DNA from: Rhizobium sp. 18065
Lineage (GTDB): Bacteria > Pseudomonadota > Alphaproteobacteria > Rhizobiales > Rhizobiaceae
Reading direction: 5' to 3'
DNA length: 64,000 nucleotides
Assembly (NCBI RefSeq): GCF_902706095.1
Contig: NZ_CACSJP010000008.1
Span: forward strand, 62,001 to 126,000
Below are positions 9,666-19,316 of the stretch, piece by piece (position 1 is the stretch's first letter; the number at the start of each line of letters is the position of its first letter). The position numbers were made by a program, and so were the translations under genes. A model generated the notes under the pieces. That model did not search any database, had not been told where the DNA came from, and saw nothing but the letters and a program-made list of their open reading frames with translations.

Positions 9666-11350
9666 ACCTTCCCTTGATTGCAGGACAGGTCATTGTTGCG
9701 GGTCAGGCCGAAGGCGAGATTCTCTTCAGCGACGTGCCGCTGAGCTTCTGGGGCGGCGTCTCATCCGACACAGGCGAAGTGATCGACCGGCATCATCCAC
9801 TCAGCGGCGAGAGGCTGGCCGGACGCGTGCTCGCCATTCCGGGAAGCCGTGGCTCCTGCTCCGGCAGCGGTGTCGTTCTTGAACTGATCCTCAATGGCCA
9901 AGGTCCGGCGGCGATCCTGCTGGAACGACCCGAAGCGATCATAACGCTTGGGGTGATTGTTGCGCAGGAGGTCTTCGGGGTCTCGATCCCGGTTCATTGT
10001 CTCGGGCCGGACGGCTTTCAGAAACTGCCGAAAACGGGTCCAGTTCGCGTCGGTGGCACGCTGCCCGCATCCCCGGAAACAGTTCCGGCCATCACACTGT
10101 CGGAGAAAGACCAGGCGCTGCTTGACGGTCGCTTCGGCGCAGCCGCACAGGTGGCGATGCGCATCGTGTTGCGCATGGCGGCGATCGAGGGTGCGGCCGA
10201 ACTTCTCGACATCACCCAGGCCCATATCGACGGCTGTATCTATACCGGCCCGGGCGGCCTTGCCTTCGCCGAACGCCTGCGCGATCTCGGCGGCAAGGTG
10301 GTCGTTCCAACCACGCTGAACGCCATCTCCGTCGATCAACGACGCTGGCGCAGCCAGGGGGTAGATCCCGCGTTCGCAGACGCCGCCAGCCGACTGGCGG
10401 ATGCCTATGTCGATATGGGGGCTCAGCCGAGCTTCACCTGTGCACCCTATCTGCTCGATACCGCGCCGAAGCGCGATGAACAGATCGTCTGGGCCGAATC
10501 CAATGCCGTTGTCTATGCCAACAGCGTGCTTGGCGCGCGCACGATGAAATATCCGGACTATCTGGATATCTGCATCGCGCTGACCGGGCGGGCACCAAAA
10601 GCCGGTTGCCACATCGATTCCCAACGACAGCCGACACTTCGCATCGTTCTTCCATCGCTCAGTGAGGTGGACGACAGCTTCTATCCGCTGGTCGGTTACC
10701 TGACCGGTATGCTGGCCGCCGATGACATTCCCATCATCGATGGCATCGCAGATCCCGCACCGGACAGTGATCACCTGAAAGCCTTCGGCGCCGCCTTTGC
10801 GACGACGTCCGGCGCACCGATGTTTCATATCGCCGGCGTGACGCCGGAAGCGCGTGATGCCGATGACTTCATGGGCCTCTCCCTTCGTCACGTTGTCGTC
10901 AGTCAGGCCGACCTCCTGCAGGCCTGGGGCGAATTGAATGCCACCGCTGCCGGGCCAGTGGAACTGATCTCGCTTGGCAACCCGCACTTTTCGGTAACGG
11001 AAATCGCCCGGCTGGCGAAACTCTGCGCCGGAAAAACCTGCCATCCGGATGTCGCGACCATCGTCACCTGCGGCCGCTGGACACTGGAGCAAGCGCGAAA
11101 GGCCGGCCATGTAGCCGACCTTGAGCGCTTCGGCGTGCAATTCGTCACCGACACCTGCTGGTGCATGATCATCGAACCGCTGATCCCGCAACACGCGAAG
11201 ACGATCATGACCAATTCGGGCAAATATGCCCACTACGGACCCGGGCTCACCGGCCGGGCCATGCGTTTCGGCAGTCTGGCAGACTGTGTCGAGGCCGCCG
11301 TTTCGGGTCTGGATGTCGGGCTGACGCCGGAATGGATCGCTGCGCATTGA
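9662..11350 (+). CDS. aconitase X (fused swivel plus catalytic domains)
   Basis: A 562-residue single-chain aconitase X. The small swivel domain (DUF126, about 1-135, with the Ser-rich GSRGSCSGSG loop at 61-70) precedes the large catalytic domain (DUF521, about 150-562). The large domain contains CAPYLLD, ESNAVVYANSVLGARTMKYP, VTDTCWCMI and the C-terminal TNSGKYAHYGPGLTGR segment. Bacterial aconitase X enzymes, including one from Agrobacterium, are known as iron-sulfur cis-3-hydroxy-L-proline dehydratases, which is a reasonable first guess. However, the usual hydroxyproline transporter and reductase genes are not adjacent, and DUF2891 is, so the substrate is open. Confidence 0.88.
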   Translation: MNLPLIAGQVIVAGQAEGEILFSDVPLSFWGGVSSDTGEVIDRHHPLSGERLAGRVLAIPGSRGSCSGSGVVLELILNGQGPAAILLERPEAIITLGVIVAQEVFGVSIPVHCLGPDGFQKLPKTGPVRVGGTLPASPETVPAITLSEKDQALLDGRFGAAAQVAMRIVLRMAAIEGAAELLDITQAHIDGCIYTGPGGLAFAERLRDLGGKVVVPTTLNAISVDQRRWRSQGVDPAFADAASRLADAYVDMGAQPSFTCAPYLLDTAPKRDEQIVWAESNAVVYANSVLGARTMKYPDYLDICIALTGRAPKAGCHIDSQRQPTLRIVLPSLSEVDDSFYPLVGYLTGMLAADDIPIIDGIADPAPDSDHLKAFGAAFATTSGAPMFHIAGVTPEARDADDFMGLSLRHVVVSQADLLQAWGELNATAAGPVELISLGNPHFSVTEIARLAKLCAGKTCHPDVATIVTCGRWTLEQARKAGHVADLERFGVQFVTDTCWCMIIEPLIPQHAKTIMTNSGKYAHYGPGLTGRAMRFGSLADCVEAAVSGLDVGLTPEWIAAH

Positions 11351-11354
11351 ATGA

Positions 11355-11762
11355 TCAGCTGTGCATTTTTGCGCCCTTGGTGATTTTGTCGGCCAGTTTC
11401 TTGTCGGTGCGAAGCGCGATGCCGACCACTTTGGCATCCTGCGGGGTATATTCGGCAAAGACCCTACGGTTGTCGGCGTCATGACCGGTCGAGAACATCT
11501 CCTCGACATAGAGCGAACACGACACATCGCGCTCCAGCGCGCGGCGATGAATAACTCGCACGGTCTCCTGATCGCCCGACAGGACGACCATGGGCTGGAT
11601 GCAGAGCGGGTTGTAGACATGGCCTGCGGCATCGCGATAGGGCTCGCCGAGCAGGTTGCTGTTGGCGCCAACTATGCCGCTGACCAGAAAGGCGGTAACA
11701 TTGAGTTTCTGCCAGGTGAGCAAATCCTCTCTGAGGACAATGACGATTTTGGTGTCGAACAT
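11355..11762 (-). CDS. DUF2000 family protein
   Basis: A 135-residue protein beginning MFDTKIVIVLREDLLTWQKL and containing GANSNLLGEPYRDAAGHVYNPL, typical of DUF2000. Members have a small alpha/beta fold related to peptidyl-tRNA hydrolase II-like proteins; function unknown. The start at 11762 is chosen because a GGAG site lies 6 bases upstream; an in-frame extension to 11915 lacks family similarity. It is convergent with aconitase X (4-base gap) and divergent from an AraC regulator whose apparent start codon overlaps its own. Confidence 0.82.
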   Translation of the reverse strand: MFDTKIVIVLREDLLTWQKLNVTAFLVSGIVGANSNLLGEPYRDAAGHVYNPLCIQPMVVLSGDQETVRVIHRRALERDVSCSLYVEEMFSTGHDADNRRVFAEYTPQDAKVVGIALRTDKKLADKITKGAKMHS

Positions 11763-12663
11763 GAAGCACTCCGAAGCGGGCTGGTTGGATAATGAGGCGC
11801 AGCTAGCAAGCCCCGCCCCCGATGGTCTTGAACGTTCGTGCAGTTCGGTTGACCTCATCCGGACCGGTGCCGAGACCCGCGGGATCGAGCGCATCGAGGC
11901 GATGTTCCACGGCAACCGGTTTTCGCCGCATCGGCACGATACCTACGCACTCGGGCTGACGCTCAGCGGCGTCCAGACATTTGCCTATCGCGGCGCATCC
12001 CGCTTCAGCATGCCGGGTAATGTCATCGTGCTCCATCCCGACGAGTTGCATGACGGTGGGGCCGGCACCGAGGCAGGGCTGCGCTACCGGATGATGTACA
12101 TCCCGCCGGAATATCTGCGCGAGGCACGCGAGAGCGGGCCGACGGCGCTGCCCTTCGTCGCCAATCCGGTGCTTTCCGATTCGAGGCTCGCTCAGGCATT
12201 GACAGAAGCGCTCGCAGATCTTGAAAACCCGATCGGCGATCTTGCCTATGCCGACCTGCTGTCGCGGATTGCCGATGGCCTCGACCGCCATGCGCAGGAG
12301 ACAATCAGGCTGTCGCCCAGGGCGGAACGGGCGGTGCAGCAGGCTTGCCTCTATCTTCGGGAAAACGCCGCGGCGACCGTGCGTTCGGAAGACCTTGAAG
12401 CGATCACCGACCTCAACCGCTATTCCCTCGCCCGCCAGTTCCGTCTGGTCACCGGCACTAGCCCGCACCGCTACCAGGTCATGCGCCGGCTGGAGCAGGC
12501 AAAGCGCCTGATGCTGGAGGATGTCTCCATTGCCGAGGCGGCCATCGAGGTCGGCTTTGCCGACCAGAGCCATCTCACCCGGCATTTCAAGTCATCCTAC
12601 GGCATGCCGCCCGGCCGATGGCTGACGCTGGCCAGTCATGGCGGACTTGTCCTCAGTCACTGA
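11761..12663 (+). CDS. AraC family transcriptional regulator
   Basis: A 300-residue regulator. The N-terminal cupin-like sensor domain (HRHDTYALGLTLSGVQTFAYRG, then VIVLHPDELHDG) is followed by a C-terminal double helix-turn-helix (LEAITDLNRYSLARQFRLVTGTSPH and AIEVGFADQSHLTRHFKSSYGM). The first ATG giving a sensible N-terminus is at 11761, but it has no clear ribosome-binding site; an ATG at 11743 or a later alternative start is possible. It is divergent from the DUF2000 gene, which it probably regulates; control of the aconitase X gene is also possible. Confidence 0.9.
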   Translation: MKHSEAGWLDNEAQLASPAPDGLERSCSSVDLIRTGAETRGIERIEAMFHGNRFSPHRHDTYALGLTLSGVQTFAYRGASRFSMPGNVIVLHPDELHDGGAGTEAGLRYRMMYIPPEYLREARESGPTALPFVANPVLSDSRLAQALTEALADLENPIGDLAYADLLSRIADGLDRHAQETIRLSPRAERAVQQACLYLRENAAATVRSEDLEAITDLNRYSLARQFRLVTGTSPHRYQVMRRLEQAKRLMLEDVSIAEAAIEVGFADQSHLTRHFKSSYGMPPGRWLTLASHGGLVLSH

Positions 12664-12744
12664 AACTTCATCGAACGGCAATCCGTGCGACATCAAGCCT
12701 GCCTAAGCATGCGGCGTTCCATCCTTCCCAAAAAAGGTGACGCC

Positions 12745-14103
12745 ATGAAAAAGGCACTTCTGACTTCCGTATCCCTTTGCCTTCTGTTTTCCGCCCCGGC
12801 CCTGGCCGAGGAAAAAGCTTATTCCGCCAAGCTCGTTTCGCATGCCATCCTGCCGGCCAATACAATCATCGCGGCACCGGCGGATGCGCCGGCGCACCTG
12901 AAGACCTCGGCCAAGTTCACCACCGCCGACCGCAAGCGCGCAGATGGGCTCGGCACTATTCCGGGCAAGGACGGCGTTCGCGAAACCGGCCTGAAGATGC
13001 CGTTCGACGGCCAGGCCATGCAGGGCTTTTCCGGCATCAAGACAATGGAGGACGGCACGTTCTGGAGCCTGTCCGACAACGGTTTCGGATCAAAGATCAA
13101 TTCCAGCGATTCCATGCTGATGCTGCATCATATCAAGTTTGCCTGGGACGCCGGCAAGGTCGAACCGATCGAGACCGTGTTCCTGTCGGATCCGGACAAG
13201 AAGGCGCCCTTCCCGATCGTCATGGAAGGTTCCGACACCCGATACCTGACCGGCGCCGATTTCGATGTCGAGTCGATTCAGCCGGTCGCTGACGGCTTCT
13301 GGGTGGGGGAGGAATTCGGCCCCTATATCCTGAAGTTCACCAAGGATGGCAAACTGACCGATGTCATCGCCACCAAGGCCGGCGAAATCGACGTAAAGTC
13401 GCCGGACAACGTAACGCTGGTCGTTCCGGCCAATCCTACCGCGAAGATGCCGGCCTTCAATTTGAAGCGCTCGGGCGGCTATGAAGGCCTTGCCATGTCG
13501 AAGGACGGATCGAAGCTTTACGGCCTGCTCGAAGGTCCGCTCTATCTCGAAGACGGCTCGGTCGAAAAGGTCGACGGACTGACGGCGCTGCGCATCATCG
13601 AACTCGATGTTGCCTCCAAGTCCTGGACCGGCCGTAGCTGGCTCTATCCGCTGTCGGACGGTGGCGAGGCGATCGGCGACTTCAACATGATCGACGATAC
13701 AATGGCCCTCGTGATCGAGCGCGACAATGGCGCCGGCACAGCCGACAAGGCCTGCGCCGACCCGAAGGCACCTGTCGCCGATTGCTTCGCCGTGCCTGCC
13801 AAGCACAAGCGCATCTACAAGATCGAGATGTCGGACGAGAACGTCGGCAAGGCTGCCCGCAAGATCGGCTATATCGACCTGATGAAGATCGAGGATCCGG
13901 ACAACAAGAAACTGCAGGGCGGTGGCGACGGCTTCTACGACATGCCGTTCGTGACCATTGAAGACGTCGATGTCGTCGATCCGACCCATATCATCGTCGG
14001 CAACGACAACAACCTGCCGTTTTCGGCCGGTCGTGCGCTGGACAAGGCAGACGACAACGAGTTCGTGCTGCTCGAAGTCGGTGAGTTCCTCTCCGCCAAA
14101 TAG
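12745..14103 (+). CDS. secreted esterase-like/phytase-like protein
   Basis: A 452-residue exported protein with a Sec signal peptide (MKKALLTSVSLCLLFSAPALA-EE). The body matches the 'esterase-like activity of phytase' family, with FSGIKTMEDGTFWSLSDNGFG near residue 95, DFDVESIQPVADGFWVGEEFGPYI, SGGYEGLAMSKDGSKLYGLLEGPL and a closing EDVDVVDPTHIIVGNDNNLPFS, a beta-propeller pattern. Substrate unproven; a periplasmic phosphoester hydrolase is one possibility. The ATG at 12745 follows an AAGGTGA site. Transcribed alone. Confidence 0.85.
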   Translation: MKKALLTSVSLCLLFSAPALAEEKAYSAKLVSHAILPANTIIAAPADAPAHLKTSAKFTTADRKRADGLGTIPGKDGVRETGLKMPFDGQAMQGFSGIKTMEDGTFWSLSDNGFGSKINSSDSMLMLHHIKFAWDAGKVEPIETVFLSDPDKKAPFPIVMEGSDTRYLTGADFDVESIQPVADGFWVGEEFGPYILKFTKDGKLTDVIATKAGEIDVKSPDNVTLVVPANPTAKMPAFNLKRSGGYEGLAMSKDGSKLYGLLEGPLYLEDGSVEKVDGLTALRIIELDVASKSWTGRSWLYPLSDGGEAIGDFNMIDDTMALVIERDNGAGTADKACADPKAPVADCFAVPAKHKRIYKIEMSDENVGKAARKIGYIDLMKIEDPDNKKLQGGGDGFYDMPFVTIEDVDVVDPTHIIVGNDNNLPFSAGRALDKADDNEFVLLEVGEFLSAK

Positions 14104-14128
14104 ACCCTGACAAGGGGCTACCCGAAGC

Positions 14129-14157
14129 CGAGGGACCGGCCGATGTCCGGTTCCTCG
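14129..14157. other. hairpin downstream of the phytase-like gene
   Basis: An 11-bp stem with one G-T wobble (CGAGGGACCGG / CCGGTTCCTCG) lies 25 bases after the stop. There is no T-tract, so it may stabilise the 3' end or be a weak terminator. Confidence 0.4.
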
Positions 14158-14206
14158 ATCCATCGACTGATGCTACCGCGATCCCATGGTCAACCGCCCG
14201 GCCCTC

Positions 14207-14689
14207 TTAGCCGCGCCGTGCTGCCTCGATCACAGCGACGTCGATCTTTGTCATCTCCATCATGGCGTCAAACGCCCGTTTGGCCTCGGAGCCACCGATT
14301 GCAAGGGCCTCAAGCAATACCTTTGGCGTGATCTGCCAGGAAATGCCCCATTTGTCCTTGCACCAGCCACAGGCGCTTTCCTGGCCGCCATTGCCGATAA
14401 TGGCGTTCCAGTAACGGTCGGTCTCTTCCTGATCGTCCGTCGCGATCTGGAACGAAAACGCCTCGCTTTGGGGAAAAGCCGGACCGCCGTTCAGGCCCAT
14501 GCAAGGGATATCGAAAACGGTAAACTCGACGGTCAGCACGTCGCCGGCCTTTCCGGACGGGTAATCGCCGGGTGCGAGAAAGACAGCATTGACGGCGCTG
14601 TCTGGAAAAATGCTGGCGTAGAAATGGGCTGCGGCCTCGGCATCCGTCTCGTACCAAAGGCAAATCTTGTTCTTTGCAATCCGTGCCAT
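14207..14689 (-). CDS. PhnB-like VOC family protein
   Basis: A 160-residue vicinal-oxygen-chelate-fold protein of the PhnB / 3-demethylubiquinone-methyltransferase-like group. It contains the conserved LWYETDAEAAAHFYASIFPDS N-terminus, LNGGPAFPQSEAFSFQIATDDQEETDRYWNAI and the CGWCKDKWGISWQITP motif. The ATG at 14689 is preferred over the adjacent ATG at 14692 because of its 5-base spacing from a perfect GGAGGT. Substrate unknown. It is convergent with the esterase-like gene and transcribed away from ppx. Confidence 0.85.
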   Translation of the reverse strand: MARIAKNKICLWYETDAEAAAHFYASIFPDSAVNAVFLAPGDYPSGKAGDVLTVEFTVFDIPCMGLNGGPAFPQSEAFSFQIATDDQEETDRYWNAIIGNGGQESACGWCKDKWGISWQITPKVLLEALAIGGSEAKRAFDAMMEMTKIDVAVIEAARRG

Positions 14690-14812
14690 CATCTACCTCC
14701 CCAGTGAATGCACGGAGATGATCATGGCACGAATACCGGCAGGCGCAACCGGGACACCGGCGTCCGATGTGCCGGAGTGAGCCTGCAACCTTCGGCTTCT
14801 GGCGCAGACCCG

Positions 14813-16333
14813 CTATTCGAACCTGAAGCTCAGTCGCTTGCCGGTCAGCTTGGCAAGCTGCTGCAGACGGCCATCGAGACGCTCGCCGGCAAAGTCGAAA
14901 TAGGCGTGCGGAACGACGAATTCGAGATCGACATCCGGCCGCGTAGACCGCTGGAAGCGCAGATCGTGCACGACGCCCGGCATGGAAGCCGAGAAGAGAT
15001 AGACGACGCGCAGCATGCCGCCGAGCAGCTTGGCGCGTTCCAGCAGGCGTTCGGTGGCGATTGCCGCCAACGGACCAGTGCGGCCGTCGTCATACAGACC
15101 TTCGAAACGGTAGTAGTTGGTCAAGGCGATGAAGGCACGGCCCGGATGGGTGATGCCGACGAAGGACGAATGCGCGATGACGTTGAGCGCCTGCAGACCG
15201 CGATAGTCCGGATGGGCACGCCAGCTGATATCGGCGAGCAGGCAGGCGGCCTGACGATAACGCGCATCCTCTTCCGTCTCGTTGACGTCGAAATGCGGCA
15301 TCATCTGCCCGGTCCAGTCGGCCAGTTCCCGTGCATGCTCCGGGGAACGGGCACGCAGGATCGCCAGTTCGTCGGCTGCTTCGACCAGAGGGTCGAGCGC
15401 CTTTTCGTCGTCCGGCAAGAGCGAATAGAGATATCCCTCGCGCACGCCCTGCGCCGAGAAGCAGACGCTTTTCGGCTTCATCACCTCGATCACCTCGCGC
15501 AAGGCGACCGCGCCGAAAGGGATAAGCGTGCGGCGGTTCTTCGAAATCGTCGTCCAGGCCGGATCACGGCTATTGGCACCGCTGATGATTTCGTCGAGGA
15601 AGAAGGCAATCTCGTCATAGGGCAGTTCGTAACCCTGCATCATGTGCAGCGGATATTTGCGGATTTCCATATGCAGCTTGGCAATGTTGCGCCATGTGCC
15701 GCCGACGGCGTAAAAGGTGCGCCCCTCGCCATTTTGCAGGAGATCAGCGCCTGCCACCAGTTTCTTGGCATGAACCCTTGCCTTCGGCAGCGATCCGCCC
15801 ACCGTCTCGGAAAGGCGCAGGCCGCCGAGCGGAAGCGTAATACCCTTGCCGAATTCGCGGCCACGGATATCGATCAATTCGAGCGAGCCGCCGCCCAGAT
15901 CGCCGGCAATGCCGTCGGCGTAGTGAAAGCCGCTGATGATGCCGAGCGCCGAATAGAGCGCCTCTTCCTCGCCGCTCAGAACCTGGATCTCATGGCCGAG
16001 GATGGCTTCGGCGCGCGCAATGAAATCAGCGCCGTTGGACGCATCGCGGGCGGCGGCCGTTGCCAGGACATACATCCGGCTCGCCTGCGCCTGCTTGGAC
16101 AGTGCATTGAAGCGCCGCAGCGCCAACAGGGCGCGCTCGACACCTTCCTGATCCATGCGACCGGTAGTGGCCAGACCTTTGCCCAGCCCGCACAGGACCT
16201 TCTCATTGAAAAGAACCGTGGGCGCGCGCGCCAGTCCCTCGTAGACCACGAGACGGATCGAGTTGGATCCGATGTCGACAACGGAAACAGGGGCGATACC
16301 GGGTAGACGCCCCCGTGCTTCAGATCTTGTCAT
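14813..16333 (-). CDS. ppx: exopolyphosphatase (Ppx/GppA family)
   Basis: A 506-residue enzyme that hydrolyses inorganic polyphosphate (and possibly pppGpp). The actin-like ATPase fold shows SVVDIGSNSIRLVVYE at residues 16-31 (phosphate 1), the catalytic Glu region VLSGEEEALYSALG and GDLGGGSLELI (phosphate 2). A C-terminal helical HD-like region includes HSSFVGITHPGR. It starts 12 bases after the ppk stop, so degradation and synthesis of polyphosphate are encoded in one transcription unit. Confidence 0.95.
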   Translation of the reverse strand: MTRSEARGRLPGIAPVSVVDIGSNSIRLVVYEGLARAPTVLFNEKVLCGLGKGLATTGRMDQEGVERALLALRRFNALSKQAQASRMYVLATAAARDASNGADFIARAEAILGHEIQVLSGEEEALYSALGIISGFHYADGIAGDLGGGSLELIDIRGREFGKGITLPLGGLRLSETVGGSLPKARVHAKKLVAGADLLQNGEGRTFYAVGGTWRNIAKLHMEIRKYPLHMMQGYELPYDEIAFFLDEIISGANSRDPAWTTISKNRRTLIPFGAVALREVIEVMKPKSVCFSAQGVREGYLYSLLPDDEKALDPLVEAADELAILRARSPEHARELADWTGQMMPHFDVNETEEDARYRQAACLLADISWRAHPDYRGLQALNVIAHSSFVGITHPGRAFIALTNYYRFEGLYDDGRTGPLAAIATERLLERAKLLGGMLRVVYLFSASMPGVVHDLRFQRSTRPDVDLEFVVPHAYFDFAGERLDGRLQQLAKLTGKRLSFRFE

Positions 16334-16345
16334 GAAGTTCCAGTT

Positions 16346-18538
16346 TTATCGTTTCCTGCCGGAAATCAGACCGGCGATCAGTTTCGGTGCACTCGATTTC
16401 AACGCTTCACCCCGACCCGACAGGCTTGGGTTGGTCATGAAATACTGTTGCGCGTTGAAAGGTTCCTCACCTTGCCGCACCTCAATGCGACGAGACGTGC
16501 CATCGGCCAATATCTCGTAGCTCTGCTGATTGTCAATCAGATTGCCCAGCATGATCTGGGACAAGACCTGCTCATGCACGGTCGGGTTGATCAGCGGCAC
16601 AAGCGTTTCAACACGGCGGTCGAGATTGCGCGGCATCATGTCGGCCGAGCCGATATAGACAAGCGCCTTTTCCGACGGCAGGCGATGGCCATGGCCAAAG
16701 CAGAAGATGCGGCTGTGTTCGAGGAAGCGGCCGACGATGGATTTCACCCGGATATTTTCCGAAAGGCCCTGAACCTGTGGCCGCAGGCAGCATATGCCGC
16801 GAATGACCAGGTCGACCTCGACGCCCGCTCTGCTTGCCCGATAGAGCGCATCGATGATTTCGGGATCGACGAGCGAATTCATCTTCATCCAGATGCCGGC
16901 CGGCAGGCCGTTGCGGGCATTCTGCGTCTCTTCCTCGATATGGCGGAGGATGCGCGGACGAAGCGTGTAGGGCGAGACCGCCAGCTTCATGCTTTCTTCC
17001 GGCTCGCCGTAACCGGTGATGAAATTGAAGATGTTCGCCATGTCATGGGCGATCTTCGGATTGCAGGTGAAGAAGGACAGGTCGGTATAGATCTTCGCCG
17101 TGACCGGGTGGTAGTTGCCGGTGCCGAGATGGCAATAGGTGCGCAGCTTGCCGTCCTCGCGGCGCACGACCATCGACATCTTGGCATGGGTCTTCAGCTC
17201 GATGAAACCGAAGACGACCTGCACGCCGGCGCGCTCCAGGTCGCGGGCCCAGCGGATATTGGCCTCTTCGTCGAAACGGGCCTTGAGCTCGACCAGGGCG
17301 GTGACCGACTTTCCGGCATCGGCCGCATCGATCAGGGCACGGACGATCGGGCTGTCATTGGATGTGCGGTAGAGTGTCTGCTTGATCGCCAGCACGTCCG
17401 GATCACGGGCCGCCTGCAGCAGGAACTGCACGACGACGTCGAAGCTCTCATAAGGGTGATGAACAATCATGTCCTTTTCACGGATTGCTGCCAGGCAATC
17501 GCCGGCATGCTCGCGCACGCGCTCCGGGAAACGGGCATTGTAGGGTTCGAAACGCAGATCCTCGCGCGGCGCCTTGCAGATTTCGGTAATGGTGTTGAGG
17601 GCCAGGAGACCGGGCAGAACGGCGACGCGATTGTCCGGCACGTTCAGTTCATGGACGACGAACTGGCGCAGCGCGACAGGCATCTCGCTGTCGACCTCAA
17701 TTCGAATGACCGAACCGCGCCGGCGACGCTTCAGGGCGGTCTCGAAAAAACGGACCAGATCTTCTGCCTCTTCCTCGATTTCGATGTCGCTGTCACGGAT
17801 GATGCGAAATGTGCCGAAACCCTTGACCTCGTAGCCGGGATAGAGCCGGTTGATGAACAGGCCAACGACGTCCTCCAGCGTGATGTAGCGGATCGTCTGG
17901 CCCTGATCCTGCAGGCGGATGAAGCGATCGAGCGTGGGCGGCAGGCGCAGCAGAGCCGTCATCGGCTCGCCGGTACGGCTGCTGGTCAGTTGAAGCCCCA
18001 TGGAGAAGCCGAGATTGGGGATGAAGGGGAACGGATGGGCCGGATCGATCGACAGCGGCGTCAGGACCGGGAAGATCGAATCCTCAAACGTGTTGGCCAG
18101 CCAGTTGCGGTCTTCGTCCGACAGGGCCGCCGGGCGAACCACCAGAATTTCTTCCTGCGCCAGATACTGCTGAAGCACGGCAAGCGATGCCTGCTGCTCC
18201 ATCTGCAGGTTGTCGATTTCCTTCAGGATGTCATTCAGCTGTTCGGCCGGCGTCTTGCCGTCCGGACTCCTGATGGTGATGTTCTGTCGCACCTGGCCTT
18301 CGAGGCCGGCGACACGCACCATGAAGAACTCGTCGAGATTGGCGGCGGAGATCGACAGGAAACGGACGCGTTCCAGCAGCGGATGCGCGGTATTGAGGGT
18401 CTCTTCGAGAACGCGACGATTGAACTGCAGCCAGGAGAATTCACGGTTGATGAAACGCAGCGGGCTGGTCATCAAGTCGTCCGGCGCGAGCGCCTCCGCT
18501 TCGATACGGCCGTCCACCTCATTCACCGCAGAGTCCAT
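16346..18538 (-). CDS. ppk: polyphosphate kinase 1
   Basis: A 730-residue membrane-associated enzyme that makes polyphosphate from ATP. The family N-terminus [19 protein letters not shown] is near residue 28, followed by the [20 protein letters not shown] helical domain. Two phospholipase D-like catalytic domains follow: [19 protein letters not shown] contains the autophosphorylated His, and the second segment includes RILRHIEEE and [10 protein letters not shown]. Length is normal. The preceding gene hdaA ends 64 bases upstream on the same strand, and ppx follows after 12 bases. Confidence 0.97.
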   Translation of the reverse strand: MDSAVNEVDGRIEAEALAPDDLMTSPLRFINREFSWLQFNRRVLEETLNTAHPLLERVRFLSISAANLDEFFMVRVAGLEGQVRQNITIRSPDGKTPAEQLNDILKEIDNLQMEQQASLAVLQQYLAQEEILVVRPAALSDEDRNWLANTFEDSIFPVLTPLSIDPAHPFPFIPNLGFSMGLQLTSSRTGEPMTALLRLPPTLDRFIRLQDQGQTIRYITLEDVVGLFINRLYPGYEVKGFGTFRIIRDSDIEIEEEAEDLVRFFETALKRRRRGSVIRIEVDSEMPVALRQFVVHELNVPDNRVAVLPGLLALNTITEICKAPREDLRFEPYNARFPERVREHAGDCLAAIREKDMIVHHPYESFDVVVQFLLQAARDPDVLAIKQTLYRTSNDSPIVRALIDAADAGKSVTALVELKARFDEEANIRWARDLERAGVQVVFGFIELKTHAKMSMVVRREDGKLRTYCHLGTGNYHPVTAKIYTDLSFFTCNPKIAHDMANIFNFITGYGEPEESMKLAVSPYTLRPRILRHIEEETQNARNGLPAGIWMKMNSLVDPEIIDALYRASRAGVEVDLVIRGICCLRPQVQGLSENIRVKSIVGRFLEHSRIFCFGHGHRLPSEKALVYIGSADMMPRNLDRRVETLVPLINPTVHEQVLSQIMLGNLIDNQQSYEILADGTSRRIEVRQGEEPFNAQQYFMTNPSLSGRGEALKSSAPKLIAGLISGRKR

Positions 18539-18602
18539 AGTCCCGTCCCTTCGTTATTCTTTCCCAGCCGAATATAACAGTTTAACGACAGATCTGTGAC
18601 AT

Positions 18603-19316
18603 CTACCCTTCGTCGGTCGTGGTATCGATCGCTTCCAGCACCTCGGCTGCCAGGCTGCGCGTGATGCGCACACGGCGGGCAAGCGCCAGCTTGTCCAGTC
18701 GATCGACAATCTCCTGTGCCGCCGAAAAAGACCGCTCCATCCGCTGAACGATATAGCCGACGATCTTGTCATCGATGTAAAGCTGCCGGTCGGCAAACAG
18801 CTTCATGATGACCTGTCCCAGCAGATCCTCGTCCGGCGTCCCGATCTCGACCACGGTTGCCGCCTTGAGGCGCGATCGCAGGTCGGCGAGCGAGACATTC
18901 CACGAAGGCGGAAAGCTGCGCGAGGTGATCAGCAGCGTGGTGCCATGCTGCTTGACGCTGTTGATGACATGGAAAAGCTCGACCTCGTCGAAACCCTGGC
19001 GGTCGGCATCCTCGAGAACCACCGGGCCGCGTGCGGCCAAAGCGGGCGCATCGCGCCCAGGCTGCGGATCGATATCGACGGCTCCGCTCTGCTGACGAAA
19101 AATCTCGGCGAGGTGCGACTTGCCCGAGCCGGCCGGACCGGTGAGCACCACGACGGGTGCCGGCCATGCGGGCCAGCTGTCGATCAAGGCGACGGCGGCA
19201 GCCAGGCGCTCGGACACAAGCAGGTCGTCGCGACCGGTCGCCGATCCATGGTCGAAGACAAGCGGCAATTGTTCCGCGATACCACGCCGCTCGGGGGGCT
19301 TCCTGACGTCAGCCAT
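18603..19316 (-). CDS. hdaA: DnaA-related regulator HdaA (Hda homologue)
   Basis: A 237-residue AAA+ protein resembling DnaA domain III without the DNA-binding domain. It would promote hydrolysis of DnaA-bound ATP together with the sliding clamp. A clamp-binding-like peptide QLPLVF lies at 16-21, the Walker A motif GPAGSGKSHL is near residue 60 and the Walker B-like segment VVLEDAD is near 98. The sensor/lid region includes ADLRSRLKAATVVEIGTPD. It starts immediately after the perM stop with no gap. The HdaA name follows alphaproteobacterial usage. Confidence 0.88.
   Translation of the reverse strand: MADVRKPPERRGIAEQLPLVFDHGSATGRDDLLVSERLAAAVALIDSWPAWPAPVVVLTGPAGSGKSHLAEIFRQQSGAVDIDPQPGRDAPALAARGPVVLEDADRQGFDEVELFHVINSVKQHGTTLLITSRSFPPSWNVSLADLRSRLKAATVVEIGTPDEDLLGQVIMKLFADRQLYIDDKIVGYIVQRMERSFSAAQEIVDRLDKLALARRVRITRSLAAEVLEAIDTTTDEG

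Noticed and set aside
9761-11671. 636-codon minus-strand frame opposite aconitase X
   Set aside because: No family resemblance; the plus-strand gene has clear domains and motifs.
14708-18577. Very long plus-strand frames (532 and 709 codons) opposite ppx and ppk
   Set aside because: Shadows of conserved ppx/ppk genes.
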